From assembly GCF_030649675.1 (NCBI RefSeq), contig NZ_JAUTDR010000006.1, forward strand, positions 124,001-188,000: 64,000 bases of DNA, given 5' to 3'. Position 1 is the stretch's first letter; each line of letters opens with the position of its first letter. This stretch comes from Haliea sp. E1-2-M8. Lineage in GTDB: Bacteria; Pseudomonadota; Gammaproteobacteria; Pseudomonadales; Halieaceae. Under the pieces are notes generated by a model that did no database searches, was not told where the DNA came from, and saw nothing but the letters and a program-made list of their open reading frames with translations. Both the position numbers and the translations under genes were made by a program. Shown one piece after another: positions 35,646-44,621 of this stretch.

Positions 35646-36778
35646 CACACGCCCAGATGCTGGAACAGAATATTGACCGCCGCGTCGGCCACGATCAGGT
35701 ACACCAGGGCGGTGACCACCGCCTCCGTCGCCGCCTGGCCGACACCGGCCGAGTCGCGGCCCGATTGGATGCCGGAGCGGCAGCCGGCAATCGCAATCAG
35801 GATGGCGAACACCACGCTTTTTAAAAGGCCGACGCCGATATGGGGCAGGCTGATGGCTGCACTGGCCTGGCTGATGTACTGCAGCGGGGAGATGCCCATT
35901 CCCCCCGCCACGATGCCGCCACCGAGGATGCCGAGGAGGTTGGCGTAGATAGTCAGTAGCGGCATCATCACCACCAGCGCAAGAATCCGCGGGGTGACCA
36001 GGAATTCGATAGGCGAAACGCCCATGGTGCGCACGGCGTCTATTTCCTCGCTGGCCTGCATGGTACCCAGCTGCGCCGCATAGGCTGCTCCAGTGCGCCC
36101 GGCCATCACGATCGCGGTCATCAATACGCCCATTTCCCGCAGCAAACCGATGACCACCAGGTCCGCCACGTAGATGCCGGCGCCGAACTGCTGCAGCTGC
36201 ACGGCACCCAGGTAGCCGAGGATCATGCCTACCAGAATGCTGGTGAGACTGATAATGGCGAAAGCATCCGGGCCCGCCTGATAGCAAAAGTGGCGGAAAT
36301 CCGTGAACCGTGTATTGGCCCTGCCCCGCAGCAGTGCCCAGAGAGCGAGACAGACATCGCCGAAAAATGCCAGCGACAGACGCAGGTCATCGCGCAGATT
36401 GCGCAGCACGGCCAGCGGGTGCCCTCCCTGCCACCAGCGCGTGCGGGCACGTGGCTCGCGGCGCTGGGGCGGCACCGAAGTGGCAATGCGGAGCAGGCGT
36501 CGGGCATTTTCCGGCAGGTCGTCATTCAGCAGCTCAATGTCGTGCTCCCGGCAATAATTGTGGCATTGCAGCAGGAGAGCCATGAGCAGGGAGTCCCACT
36601 GACCCAGTTCAGTACTGTCCAGAGACAATTCCTGTGGCGCGGCGGCGTTCAACTGCGCCCGCAGCTCGGGAAAAGAAGGAACCTCCGCGCCCTGGATCCA
36701 GTTCCCGCAGAGGTGCAGAACAGCCTTCCTGGCAGCGTCGTCGCACCGAAGCTCGAGGCCGGCAGCTTGTTCGCTCAT
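35645..36778 (-). CDS. MlaE-family ABC permease with N-terminal STAS-like domain
   Basis: A 377-residue inner-membrane permease. Residues 1-95 form a STAS-like soluble domain with the usual alternating strand/helix pattern (LHLCGNWIQG, LDSTELGQWDSLLMALLL). The MlaE region contains the family hallmarks VVIGLLREMGVLMTAIVMAGRTG and EIDAVRTMGVSPIEFLVTPR. Several hydrophobic helices follow. In this variant the STAS domain, often a separate protein (MlaB), is fused to the permease. It begins the lipid-transport operon at ATG 36778. Confidence 0.92.
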   Translation of the reverse strand: MSEQAAGLELRCDDAARKAVLHLCGNWIQGAEVPSFPELRAQLNAAAPQELSLDSTELGQWDSLLMALLLQCHNYCREHDIELLNDDLPENARRLLRIATSVPPQRREPRARTRWWQGGHPLAVLRNLRDDLRLSLAFFGDVCLALWALLRGRANTRFTDFRHFCYQAGPDAFAIISLTSILVGMILGYLGAVQLQQFGAGIYVADLVVIGLLREMGVLMTAIVMAGRTGAAYAAQLGTMQASEEIDAVRTMGVSPIEFLVTPRILALVVMMPLLTIYANLLGILGGGIVAGGMGISPLQYISQASAAISLPHIGVGLLKSVVFAILIAIAGCRSGIQSGRDSAGVGQAATEAVVTALVYLIVADAAVNILFQHLGV

Positions 36779-36843
36779 GCGGTGTCAGATCCGGGACGGG
36801 TGAAGCGGCAGTCTACCCGTCAGTTCCGGCATTTGCTACCTGA

Positions 36844-37365
36844 CTACTGGAACGGCAGGGGGGTGAGATAGGGCGTGATTGCGTCGACGGCGCTCTGGTA
36901 GATTTCCCGCACCGAAGTCTGGTTTGCTGCCTCCTGACGCCGGGAAATCATGGTCATGGGGAACAGATAGTTGTCTGTCTCCCGATAGCGCAAGGCCCTG
37001 CTGCGCCCGAGTTTGTCCTCGTATACGACCCAGTGCATCCCCAGTTCTTCCGCCAGCAGATCGCCGAGAATCAGGCCCATCGCCTGCAGTTCCCGGATCT
37101 GGTCCGGGCGCACCAGATCCCGGTCGAGGATTCGTTGCAGCAGGTCGAGATCCCGGTCTTTCTGGCCAGTGAATCCCTGACCGAGCTGGCGGCGGGCAAT
37201 ATCGTCAATACTGGCGCGCTGTTGGGTCATATAGCCGCGGTCGAGGTCGGACAGCTCACCGATGGACACTCGATCCTGTGCCGACACCGGCACGGCGAGC
37301 AGGATCAGCAGTGACAGCAGGTAGCGGGTCGCGCGGTGGCGCGGCATCCGAGGGAGGTCTCTCAT
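36844..37365 (-). CDS. DUF3806 protein, secreted
   Basis: A 173-residue protein. The N-terminus has basic residues, a hydrophobic core and a cut near VSAQD (about residue 30), a signal-peptide pattern. The mature part contains the DUF3806 features GLILGDLLAEELGMHWVVYED and RYRETDNYLFPMTMISRR. Its function is unknown. ATG 37365 has a GGAG site 7 nt upstream. It is monocistronic on the minus strand, between the lipid-transport operon and dapA. Confidence 0.75.
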   Translation of the reverse strand: MRDLPRMPRHRATRYLLSLLILLAVPVSAQDRVSIGELSDLDRGYMTQQRASIDDIARRQLGQGFTGQKDRDLDLLQRILDRDLVRPDQIRELQAMGLILGDLLAEELGMHWVVYEDKLGRSRALRYRETDNYLFPMTMISRRQEAANQTSVREIYQSAVDAITPYLTPLPFQ

Positions 37366-37531
37366 GATATACTCCGTGGTCGTCTCAGGGGCTTGAGACT
37401 GCCTTTTCGGGCAGCGGTTCATTTTACCGCAATCCGGTTGTCATCCTCGGCCCGTCATGGATAATTGCCCACTTCTTTACCGGCACCTCCTGGCCAGGTG
37501 ACCGAATCCCGCACATTTCTGGAGAGTTTCA

Positions 37532-38404
37532 ATGATTACCGGCAGTATCGTCGCACTTGTGACGCCCATGCATGGGGATGGCAACCTCGACTGGGAAAGC
37601 CTTGAGCGGTTGCTCGACATGCACATTGCCGCCGGCACCAGCGCCATCGGGGCAGTGGGCACTACCGGGGAGAGTGCAACGCTCAGCGTGCCCGAACACC
37701 TGGAGGTGATCAAGCACTGCGTCAAGTACGTGAGCGGGCGCATTCCGGTTATTGCCGGGACCGGCGCCAACTCCACCCGTGAAGCTATCGAACTCACGAC
37801 ATCGGCTGCCCGCAACGGCGCCGATGCTTGCCTGCTGGTCACCCCGTACTACAACCGGCCCAGCCAGCGCGGCCTTTACGAGCATTTCAAGGCGGTAGCA
37901 GCAGCGGTGGCTATCCCCCAGATTCTGTACAATGTGCCCGGTCGCACCGCGGTGGACATGGACAACGATACGGTGGTCCGGCTGGCCGAACTCGACAACA
38001 TCGTCGGCATCAAGGACGCCACCGGTGACCTCTCCCGGGTGCCGGACTTCAAGGCCCGCTGCCCTGAGGATTTTGCGATTTATTCCGGGGACGACCCGAC
38101 TGCAATGGAGCTTATGCTCGCCGGTGGTCACGGTAACGTTTCGGTGACAGCCAATATCGCTCCCCGGCAGATGTCAGAACTGTGTCGCTTGGCCCTGACC
38201 GGCGATCGACAGCGGGCATCCCTGATCAACGACCGGCTTTCCGGGCTTAACCGCGCACTTTTCATGGAGGCGAATCCGATTCCGGTGAAGTGGGCCATGC
38301 AGCAGCGCGGCTTGATTGAGACGGGCATTCGGTTACCCTTGACCCCACTGGACGAGCGCTACCGTGCGCAGGTCCTGGCAGCTTTGGAGGCAGCAGGAAT
38401 TTAA
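37532..38404 (+). CDS. dapA: 4-hydroxy-tetrahydrodipicolinate synthase
   Basis: This cytoplasmic enzyme condenses pyruvate with aspartate semialdehyde, the first step of the diaminopimelate/lysine branch. The 290-residue TIM barrel has the GTTGE substrate loop, [16 protein letters not shown] with the Tyr of the proton relay, NVPGRT, and the Schiff-base Lys in GIKDATGD. The gene is followed directly by bamC (TAATG overlap), the usual gammaproteobacterial order. With dapC, dapD and dapE further on, most of the succinylase pathway is in the window. Confidence 0.96.
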   Translation: MITGSIVALVTPMHGDGNLDWESLERLLDMHIAAGTSAIGAVGTTGESATLSVPEHLEVIKHCVKYVSGRIPVIAGTGANSTREAIELTTSAARNGADACLLVTPYYNRPSQRGLYEHFKAVAAAVAIPQILYNVPGRTAVDMDNDTVVRLAELDNIVGIKDATGDLSRVPDFKARCPEDFAIYSGDDPTAMELMLAGGHGNVSVTANIAPRQMSELCRLALTGDRQRASLINDRLSGLNRALFMEANPIPVKWAMQQRGLIETGIRLPLTPLDERYRAQVLAALEAAGI

Positions 38405-39465
38405 TGACAGATCACATCGGGCTTATCACGCGCGCACTATTGGCCACAACCCTGGTACTGAGCGCCAGCGCCTGCAGCTACCTGTTCGGGGAGGAGGGCA
38501 TGTTCCCGGACACCTCCGAGGACTACAAACAGGCGCAGGAACACGAGCCCATCCAGCTGCCGGAAGGCAAGGACGCCTCCGCGATGGAGGAGATCTACCC
38601 GATCCCGCCGGTGAGTGACAACCTGGTCATGGATGGTGAATTCGAGGTGCCGAGGCCGACTCCTCTGGTGGCCGGTGCCGGGGAAGATGTCGTTCGCATC
38701 CAGTCCCTCGGTGACGAGAGCTGGGCCCTGATTGCCATCGCGCCGGGACAGTTGTGGCCACAGGTGCGCAGTTTCCTCGCTGCCGCGGGCATTCCGGTAG
38801 CAAGGGTGGACGCCCAGGCCGGCCTTATCGACAGCGACTGGCTGGAGTTGGAAGGCCAGGCAATGTCCTCGCGCTTCCGCTTCCGGATCGAACAGGGTGT
38901 GCAGCGCGGTAGCAGTGAACTGCATGTCTTGCAGATGGACCAGGCCGGCGACGGCATTACCTGGCCACAGGAGTCGGACAATATCGAGCAAGAGGGCGAG
39001 ATGCTGCGTGCGGTTGCCCAGTTCATTGCCAACAGTGCGGATTCCGCGCCGGTGTCCATGATCGCAGACCGGGCAATGAGTGCCGAAGGCAAGATCTCGC
39101 TCGAGGAGGCGGATGCCGGCTATACCTTTATTCAGGTGGGGCTGCCGTTCACCCGGGCCTGGGCGGCGCTGGCCAAGGCGCTGGAAGATTCGCGCTTTGA
39201 GATCACGGACCGCGATCGCAGCGGGGGTACCTACTATGTTCGCTACCTCGGGGAGGAGGCCGAGGAAGAGAAGGGCTGGTTCTCCCGGCTGTTCTCCGGC
39301 GGCGACGAAGATTCGCTGGCCGACCGCGAGTTTCTGGTTACCGTGGCGGCGGCGGGTGAGCAGGCGGTCACCGTGCGTCTGGCTCCGGCTGGCACCGCCA
39401 CCGGGCCGCTCGAGAAGCGGGACGAGCAGGAGCTGCTGGCTCTGATCAAGGGCAACATCAACTGA
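38404..39465 (+). CDS. bamC: Outer-membrane assembly lipoprotein BamC
   Basis: A 353-residue lipoprotein of the BAM complex that helps insert beta-barrels. It has a signal ending at a lipobox with Cys (LSASACSYLFG), a disordered acidic/proline segment (about 30-75, which in E. coli contacts BamD), and two helix-grip domains (about 90-215 and 225-350). The start overlaps the dapA stop. The linker near residue 290 has an insertion (EEAEEEKGWFSRLFSGGDED), which is not typical of the short E. coli form. The assignment rests on neighbourhood and domain layout. Confidence 0.85.
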   Translation: MTDHIGLITRALLATTLVLSASACSYLFGEEGMFPDTSEDYKQAQEHEPIQLPEGKDASAMEEIYPIPPVSDNLVMDGEFEVPRPTPLVAGAGEDVVRIQSLGDESWALIAIAPGQLWPQVRSFLAAAGIPVARVDAQAGLIDSDWLELEGQAMSSRFRFRIEQGVQRGSSELHVLQMDQAGDGITWPQESDNIEQEGEMLRAVAQFIANSADSAPVSMIADRAMSAEGKISLEEADAGYTFIQVGLPFTRAWAALAKALEDSRFEITDRDRSGGTYYVRYLGEEAEEEKGWFSRLFSGGDEDSLADREFLVTVAAAGEQAVTVRLAPAGTATGPLEKRDEQELLALIKGNIN

Positions 39466-39476
39466 AGCCGGCTTCC

Positions 39477-40271
39477 GTGTTGCGTTTTGCCTCATTGGGC
39501 AGCGGCAGCAAGGGCAATGCCACCGTGGTGGCTGCCGGCGATACCATCGTGCTGATCGATTGCGGGTTTTCCCTGCGAGAGACCCGACGCCGGCTGGCCC
39601 TGCTGGGGCTGGAAGGCGAACAGTTGAGCGCGATCCTGGTTACCCATGAGCACAGCGACCACAGCGCCGGTGTCAGCCGCCTCGCCCGCCAGTTCAATGT
39701 CCCGGTTTATCTGACCCAGGGTACCTGGAACAGCGGCCGGCTGCAGGGCTGCCCCGAGGTTGTCCGGTTCAACTGCGACTACCGTTTTAACATTGGCCAG
39801 CTCGAAGTGGAGGCAGTGGCGGTGCCACACGATGCCCGTGAGCCCTGCCAGTTCCGCCTGCGCCACGGTGACCGCAGTCTCGGGGTGCTGACGGATCTGG
39901 GCAGTGTCACCAGCCATGTGGTGGAACGCTTCAAGGGTTGCGACGCGCTGATACTGGAGTTCAACCACGATCTGGAGATGCTGCGTCGTGGTGGCTATCC
40001 CCCCGCGCTGAAACGGCGGGTGGCTGGCGATTGGGGGCATCTTAACAACAATCAGGCAGCCGCACTGCTGCAGCAACTGGGCACCGACACTCTGCAACAC
40101 CTGGTATTGGCGCACATCAGCGAGAACAATAATTGCCCGGAGCGGGCGGCAGCCGCGCTGGCCGCGGTGTACGGCCCCCTGGATGAGCGCGTGGTATTCG
40201 CCGCCCAGGACCTGGGATTTGACTGGCTGGCGCTACCGGCAGTGGCGGGGCAGGGTCAACTGCTGCAGTGA
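39477..40271 (+). CDS. Metallo-beta-lactamase-fold hydrolase, YycJ-like
   Basis: A 264-residue soluble MBL-fold hydrolase. The metal-binding motif THEHSDHSAGV is present along with downstream VPHDARE and ILEFNHD, matching the family of DNA-repair/RNA-related and YycJ-type hydrolases. GTG 39477 is the chosen start with TTG at the next codon. The substrate is unknown. It follows bamC closely and is probably cotranscribed. The 3' end overlaps the LRR lipoprotein gene by 39 nt on the opposite strand. Confidence 0.85.
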   Translation: MLRFASLGSGSKGNATVVAAGDTIVLIDCGFSLRETRRRLALLGLEGEQLSAILVTHEHSDHSAGVSRLARQFNVPVYLTQGTWNSGRLQGCPEVVRFNCDYRFNIGQLEVEAVAVPHDAREPCQFRLRHGDRSLGVLTDLGSVTSHVVERFKGCDALILEFNHDLEMLRRGGYPPALKRRVAGDWGHLNNNQAAALLQQLGTDTLQHLVLAHISENNNCPERAAAALAAVYGPLDERVVFAAQDLGFDWLALPAVAGQGQLLQ

Positions 40272-40727
40272 CCGCAGCTGGTCCGGTCCAGGACAGCGCA
40301 GGCCGCCGTTGCCTGCGAGGCTCAGCATCGCCAGTTCCGGCAAGCGGTACAGCGGGCTCGCGTCTTCCACCCGGTTGTCGTCCAGCAGCAGTGTGCGCAG
40401 CTCCAGCAACACCCTCAACTCCCCGATATCGGCGATGGCGTTGCCCGCCAGGTCAATCCGGCTCAGGCTGGAAAAATGCCCCAGCCCCTCGAGACTCCTG
40501 ACGTTGGCGCCGCTGCACTCCAGCTCCTGCAACTGGCCGATACTGCTGATTCTGTTGTCATTGATGACACGCTCCAGGCAGTCGCGCAGGGCCGGATCGG
40601 GAATCCGGAAATCGGTAAGCAGTGGCCGCGGGCTGTAGACCACCCGCTCGTTGACGCTGACGTCGTACTGCTGACAGGCGCCGAGGGTGAACAGGGCCGC
40701 CAGGCCCGCGAGAAAACGGTAGATCAT
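40233..40727 (-). CDS. Leucine-rich-repeat lipoprotein
   Basis: A 164-residue protein. The signal ends in TLGAC (lipobox), so it should be lipid-anchored. The rest holds three or four short leucine-rich repeats (LQELECSGANVRSLEGLG; LSRIDLAGNAIADIGEL; LRTLLLDDNRVEDASPL; LAMLSLAGN), a curved binding scaffold. ATG 40727 has a good GGGGAG site; the frame extends upstream in an unlikely proline-rich stretch. No enzyme domain is present. It probably binds a protein or glycan at the cell envelope. Confidence 0.75.
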   Translation of the reverse strand: MIYRFLAGLAALFTLGACQQYDVSVNERVVYSPRPLLTDFRIPDPALRDCLERVINDNRISSIGQLQELECSGANVRSLEGLGHFSSLSRIDLAGNAIADIGELRVLLELRTLLLDDNRVEDASPLYRLPELAMLSLAGNGGLRCPGPDQLRSLQQLTLPRHCR

Positions 40728-40800
40728 GAACTTGCTCCCCTCTCCTGGACCTGGCACTGGCGCGAGCCGACGGCTCATGGCCTCAGCCTCCGCCGCGCCC

Positions 40801-40806
40801 TATAAT
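40801..40806 (+). promoter_or_regulatory. Consensus -10 element before the cyclase-like gene
   Basis: TATAAT lies 34 nt upstream of the ATG of the class III cyclase-like gene, in a gap between divergent genes. No clear -35 was seen. Confidence 0.45.
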
Positions 40807-40840
40807 GCTAGCGGTAACGGCGGACAAAAACGAGTGTGTA

Positions 40841-42166
40841 ATGGCAAGTTCCGGGCAGATACCGGGTAGCGGGTCCGGTGCCGACGGTGGCGCCGAAAGC
40901 ACTATCAGCATTATCCAGCGCGGTAATCTGAAGTCGCTGGAGGCGTCGTTGCGCAAGCAGTGGCGGCTGGGACAGAACATCGTGCTGTGCTGGAGTGCCG
41001 ACGAACGCGGCCTGCTGGTGATTTTTGTGCCGCATTACTTTCTTGGCAACTACTGTGCCCGGGTGGGTGACGGCGCCGGCTCCGACAACGAAGCTTTTGT
41101 CCGCGACCTCATCTCCGGGCGCCGGCGCAAGCAGCGGGATGAGCTGTTTGCGATTGCCGAGCGCCTGGATGTGGCGCCCGGATTCATCAAGCTTGCGGCT
41201 CCGCTGGTGGATGAGGCGCCGGTCCTGAATGCCGTCGAGCAGCTGATCAAACGCTACGGCCTCAGCTATGTCAGCGATCGGGCCGTACTGCTGTTCGATA
41301 TTGCCGAGTTCTCCCTGTTCACACCCTTCGAGCAGGCGAGCCAGCTCAACAGCCTGTCCTATTCGTTCAATTCCGCCTACAACAAGCTGCAGTCCAAAGG
41401 CATCGAGGTGCACTTTTCACGGACCACCACCGGTGACGGCTACTACGTCTGGAACCGGGAACTGGGACCTGCCGCGAACCGTGATCTGTTTCTCTTCATG
41501 CTGCTGGTAGTGGCGGATAATGCGGTCGCCCGTGCTGCCTCCCACGGCAACACTGTGCCGGTCATTCGGACCGCTTTCCATATTGGCAGCCACTACGAGC
41601 TGTATCAGGCAGAGGGAGTCAATCCTACGGTGCACAGCTACATTGTCGGGGATGTCACCATTGAGCTGGCACGGATGGTGGGCGAGGCGCTGCCCCACCA
41701 GATACTTGTCGGGCACTTTGAATCCCGCCTGCCGGCGGATGCCGACCATGTCACGCAAATGCCGGGGAAAGTGTTTTCCCCGGTATTTATTCAGCACTGC
41801 AGCCGTGCGCTGGCCGGGATCGCGGGGGTGCAGTTTGCCGGCAAGGTGATCGCCGACATCCGTTGCCACCTGAGTGGCTCTTCCGCCCCGGGGGAGCGCC
41901 GCGCGGCGCGCCGCTTCGTGATCGTTGACAAGCACGGCCTCTCCCGCCATGCCTATAACCTGGAGGCGGTGTTGCAGCTGCAGGACACCAGTCTTGCCCT
42001 GGGGCTCGACGAAAGCGCGTTGCCGGCGCCGTCGCGCCGGGAGCCGATGAACGCGGGCAAGCGGCAGAAGGCCGACACTGGCGATGAAGTCCTGCAACAG
42101 CAGGGTGAAGAGCTGGCCACACTGTTGCAACGCCGCCGTTACGATACCCGCAGCAGCGAGGAGTAG
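40841..42166 (+). CDS. Class III nucleotidyl-cyclase-like protein (possibly degenerate)
   Basis: A 441-residue soluble protein. The central region has the class III cyclase pattern: Asp153 in LLFDIAEFSLF and Asp199 in TTTGDGYYVW, spaced as in the two metal-binding aspartates. Downstream IVGDVTIELARMV corresponds to the block that normally holds the catalytic Asn and Arg; there Arg278 is kept but the Asn position looks like Ile. It may be inactive or bind a nucleotide without turnover. The N-terminal 140 residues are of unknown type, and the C-terminal 100 are low in recognisable motifs and end in a basic/acidic tail. The alternative upstream start has no ribosome site. Confidence 0.6.
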   Translation: MASSGQIPGSGSGADGGAESTISIIQRGNLKSLEASLRKQWRLGQNIVLCWSADERGLLVIFVPHYFLGNYCARVGDGAGSDNEAFVRDLISGRRRKQRDELFAIAERLDVAPGFIKLAAPLVDEAPVLNAVEQLIKRYGLSYVSDRAVLLFDIAEFSLFTPFEQASQLNSLSYSFNSAYNKLQSKGIEVHFSRTTTGDGYYVWNRELGPAANRDLFLFMLLVVADNAVARAASHGNTVPVIRTAFHIGSHYELYQAEGVNPTVHSYIVGDVTIELARMVGEALPHQILVGHFESRLPADADHVTQMPGKVFSPVFIQHCSRALAGIAGVQFAGKVIADIRCHLSGSSAPGERRAARRFVIVDKHGLSRHAYNLEAVLQLQDTSLALGLDESALPAPSRREPMNAGKRQKADTGDEVLQQQGEELATLLQRRRYDTRSSEE

Positions 42167-42173
42167 GCCCGGA

Positions 42174-42977
42174 GTGCGTGGGGCTAACAGGATCGGCGTG
42201 CAGGCCACTGTGGCCGAAAGCTATGCTGCCGCGGAGAATCTGGCAGCAGCGCTCGGATTGGCGCTGCTGGATCCCGGCGATACTGCGGACAAAAACTGTT
42301 TCGCCGCACTCTTGCTGGTGTCCCCCGACACGCTTGCCCTGCAGGCGCCGGGTCGTTCGGCACCCAATCCGGTGGCGGTGGATTTCGGTGCCGCCGCCAT
42401 GCGCCACCGGCGCCGCGGCGGGCAGAATGAGCTGTTGGGGCGCGCGGTGGGCGTCGGCAAGAAGAGTCCGCTGCGGGTGCTCGACGCCACCGCGGGGCTG
42501 GGTCGCGACAGTTTTGTGCTGGCGGATCTGGGCTGCGAAGTTACCCTCGCGGAACGTGAGCCGGTGGTGGCGGCGCTGCTGCGCTCGGGTCTGGCCCATG
42601 CCGGAAGTTCCGCCGACCGCTGGCTGGGCGAGGTTGTTGGGCGGATGACGCTTGCCGAGGGCGACGCGCGCCAGCTGGGCGCTGCTGCAGTAGAGCGTCA
42701 GGACGTCATCTACCTGGATCCCATGTTCCCGCCCCGGGACAAATCGGCGGCGGTCAAGAAGGAGATGGCCCTGTTCCAGGCGCTGTTCAGCCACTCTGAC
42801 GCGGTCGAGGATGCCAGCGCATTGCTGGCCTGGGCCCTGCAAATGCCAGTGGCCCGGGTGGTGGTCAAGCGCCCGCTGAAAGCAGCGCCGCTGGGTGGGC
42901 GCGCAGCTTCCCACGCCATTCGCGGCAAGGCCGTGCGCTACGACGTATATGTGCTGTCGGCGCTTGGCGCGGGCTGA
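42174..42977 (+). CDS. rsmJ: 16S rRNA m2G1516 methyltransferase
   Basis: A 267-residue Rossmann-fold SAM-dependent methyltransferase. The SAM motif is LDATAGLGRDSF and the RsmJ signature is DPMFPPRDKSA. The start is GTG 42174; GAGGAG lies about 10 nt upstream, inside the end of the cyclase-like gene, so the genes are closely linked. RsmJ modifies a guanosine in the 3' minor domain of 16S rRNA. Confidence 0.9.
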   Translation: MRGANRIGVQATVAESYAAAENLAAALGLALLDPGDTADKNCFAALLLVSPDTLALQAPGRSAPNPVAVDFGAAAMRHRRRGGQNELLGRAVGVGKKSPLRVLDATAGLGRDSFVLADLGCEVTLAEREPVVAALLRSGLAHAGSSADRWLGEVVGRMTLAEGDARQLGAAAVERQDVIYLDPMFPPRDKSAAVKKEMALFQALFSHSDAVEDASALLAWALQMPVARVVVKRPLKAAPLGGRAASHAIRGKAVRYDVYVLSALGAG

Positions 42978-42989
42978 AGTGCAGACGGC

Positions 42990-43766
42990 TCAGTGCCGGG
43001 AGGCTACGCGGAACAGGCGCCGGGTGAGCAGGGACTGGAACAGCGGGTCCAGCCAGCGGTACAGGCGCCCGGAAAGATAAACAGGCTTTCCTTTCTCCAC
43101 CGCCTGCAGACCTTCCCGGACAACTACCTTGGCGTCATACCAGAGGAACCTGGGCATCGCGTCCTTCATGTCCTGCAGGCCCGCGGTGCTGTGGAAATCC
43201 GTGTGGGTATAGCCGGGGCACAGGGCGCAGACCTTGACTCCGCTACCGTGCAGGGTCACTGCGAGGTCTTCTGACAGCGCGACCAGGTAGGCTTTGCTGG
43301 GGCCGTAGTTGCAGCCGCCGACGCGGGGAATACGGCCAGCCACCGAGGCGACATTGATCACCCGGCCGAAACCCCGTTCCCGCATGCCGGGTATGAAGAG
43401 GTGGCAGAGTTCGGCTACCGCCAGCATCATCAGCTGGAAGAATGCCTGGTGGTCGGCCCAGTCCCGGTCGGTGAGCAGGTCGGAGCCGGCCACGCCGGCA
43501 TTGTTTACCAGGAAGTCGACGGCGACATCCCTGGCTGCCAGGGAATCGAACAGGGCCCTGGGCGCGCCGGGATCGGCCAGGTCGGCAGCTTCAATCAGCA
43601 CCTCGCAGCCGTACTGTTGCTGCAAGTCAGCGGCCAGTGCCTCCAGCTTGTCCCGGCGTCGTGCCACCAACACCAGATTGTAGTCGGCGGCCGCCAATTG
43701 GCGGGCGAACTCGGCGCCGAGGCCGGCAGAGGCGCCGGTAACCAGTGCGGTGCGCTTGCGCGTCAT
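42990..43766 (-). CDS. Short-chain dehydrogenase/reductase
   Basis: A 258-residue classical SDR with [13 protein letters not shown] at the N-terminus, NNAGVAG, Ser in VASVAGRIP and the YGPSK catalytic motif. The C-terminal portion has a hydrophobic helix-like stretch near LYRWLDPLF. Its start ATG 43766 has a GGGGAG site. It converges with rsmJ and diverges from the next SDR. The substrate is unknown. Confidence 0.85.
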   Translation of the reverse strand: MTRKRTALVTGASAGLGAEFARQLAAADYNLVLVARRRDKLEALAADLQQQYGCEVLIEAADLADPGAPRALFDSLAARDVAVDFLVNNAGVAGSDLLTDRDWADHQAFFQLMMLAVAELCHLFIPGMRERGFGRVINVASVAGRIPRVGGCNYGPSKAYLVALSEDLAVTLHGSGVKVCALCPGYTHTDFHSTAGLQDMKDAMPRFLWYDAKVVVREGLQAVEKGKPVYLSGRLYRWLDPLFQSLLTRRLFRVASRH

Positions 43767-43865
43767 GCCATTTCTCCCCAAGATGTCGCCTGTTGACTGC
43801 CCATGGTACGACACCGGTCGACTGCTGTCTGCGCCAGCCCTGAACAAAGCGAGGAAGACAATAGC

Positions 43866-44621
43866 ATGAGTGATACCCGCCACACCGCCCTGGTTACCGG
43901 CGCCTCCGCAGGATTGGGGGAAGAGTACTGCCGTCAACTGGCGGAACGCTGCGACACTATCATTGCGGTCGCGCGGCGGGCGGATCGGCTGCAGGCGCTG
44001 CAGGCGGAACTGGCAGGCCACACCCGCCTGGTGCCGGTGGTCGCGGACCTGGCGACGGTGGAAGGTGTGACACGCACGGTAGAAGCCCTGCGCCAGCAGG
44101 GGCCGCCGGATATCCTGGTCAACAATGCCGGCTTCTCCACCTTCGGGGATTTTGGGCACAGCGTACTGGAAGATGAGCTGCAGGTGGTGCGCCTGCAGAT
44201 TGATGCCACGCTGGAACTGGTGCGGGCGGCGGTTCCGTTCATGCGTGAACGCGGCGGTGGCCAGATTATCAATGTGGCGTCTATCGGCGCGTTCCTGAAC
44301 ATGAAGCACACCGCGGTATACGGCGGCTGCAAGGCGTTCATGGTCTCGTTTTCGCAGGCCCTTCAGGCGGAAGTCGCGGCGGACAATATCCGGGTACAGT
44401 GTCTCTGCCCCGGCCTCACCCGCACCGGGATTCACGACACCTCGTATTTTGAGGGCTTTGACAAGGCCCGCATGCCTGCGGAGTTGTGGATGGATGCAGC
44501 GCCGGTAGTGGCCGCCAGCCTGGCGGCGCTGGAGCAGGAAGAGGTCGTCGTGGTCCCGGGCGCCATCAACCGCGATATGGTCAGGAGCGGGTTGCAGCAG
44601 CAGCTGCAGTCAATCCAGTAG
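43866..44621 (+). CDS. Short-chain dehydrogenase/reductase
   Basis: A 251-residue classical SDR with [20 protein letters not shown], a Ser in VASIGAF and the catalytic YGGCK motif. It resembles the neighbouring divergent SDR at the N-terminus, so the pair may have arisen by duplication. The start is ATG 43866. Its 3' end overlaps the convergent dapE gene by 12 nt. The substrate is unknown. Confidence 0.85.
   Translation: MSDTRHTALVTGASAGLGEEYCRQLAERCDTIIAVARRADRLQALQAELAGHTRLVPVVADLATVEGVTRTVEALRQQGPPDILVNNAGFSTFGDFGHSVLEDELQVVRLQIDATLELVRAAVPFMRERGGGQIINVASIGAFLNMKHTAVYGGCKAFMVSFSQALQAEVAADNIRVQCLCPGLTRTGIHDTSYFEGFDKARMPAELWMDAAPVVAASLAALEQEEVVVVPGAINRDMVRSGLQQQLQSIQ

Noticed and set aside
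34860-36287. Single long frame running through the ATPase into the permease region
   Set aside because: The upstream part reads the permease gene out of phase; the ATPase really starts at ATG 35645, where it overlaps the permease stop.
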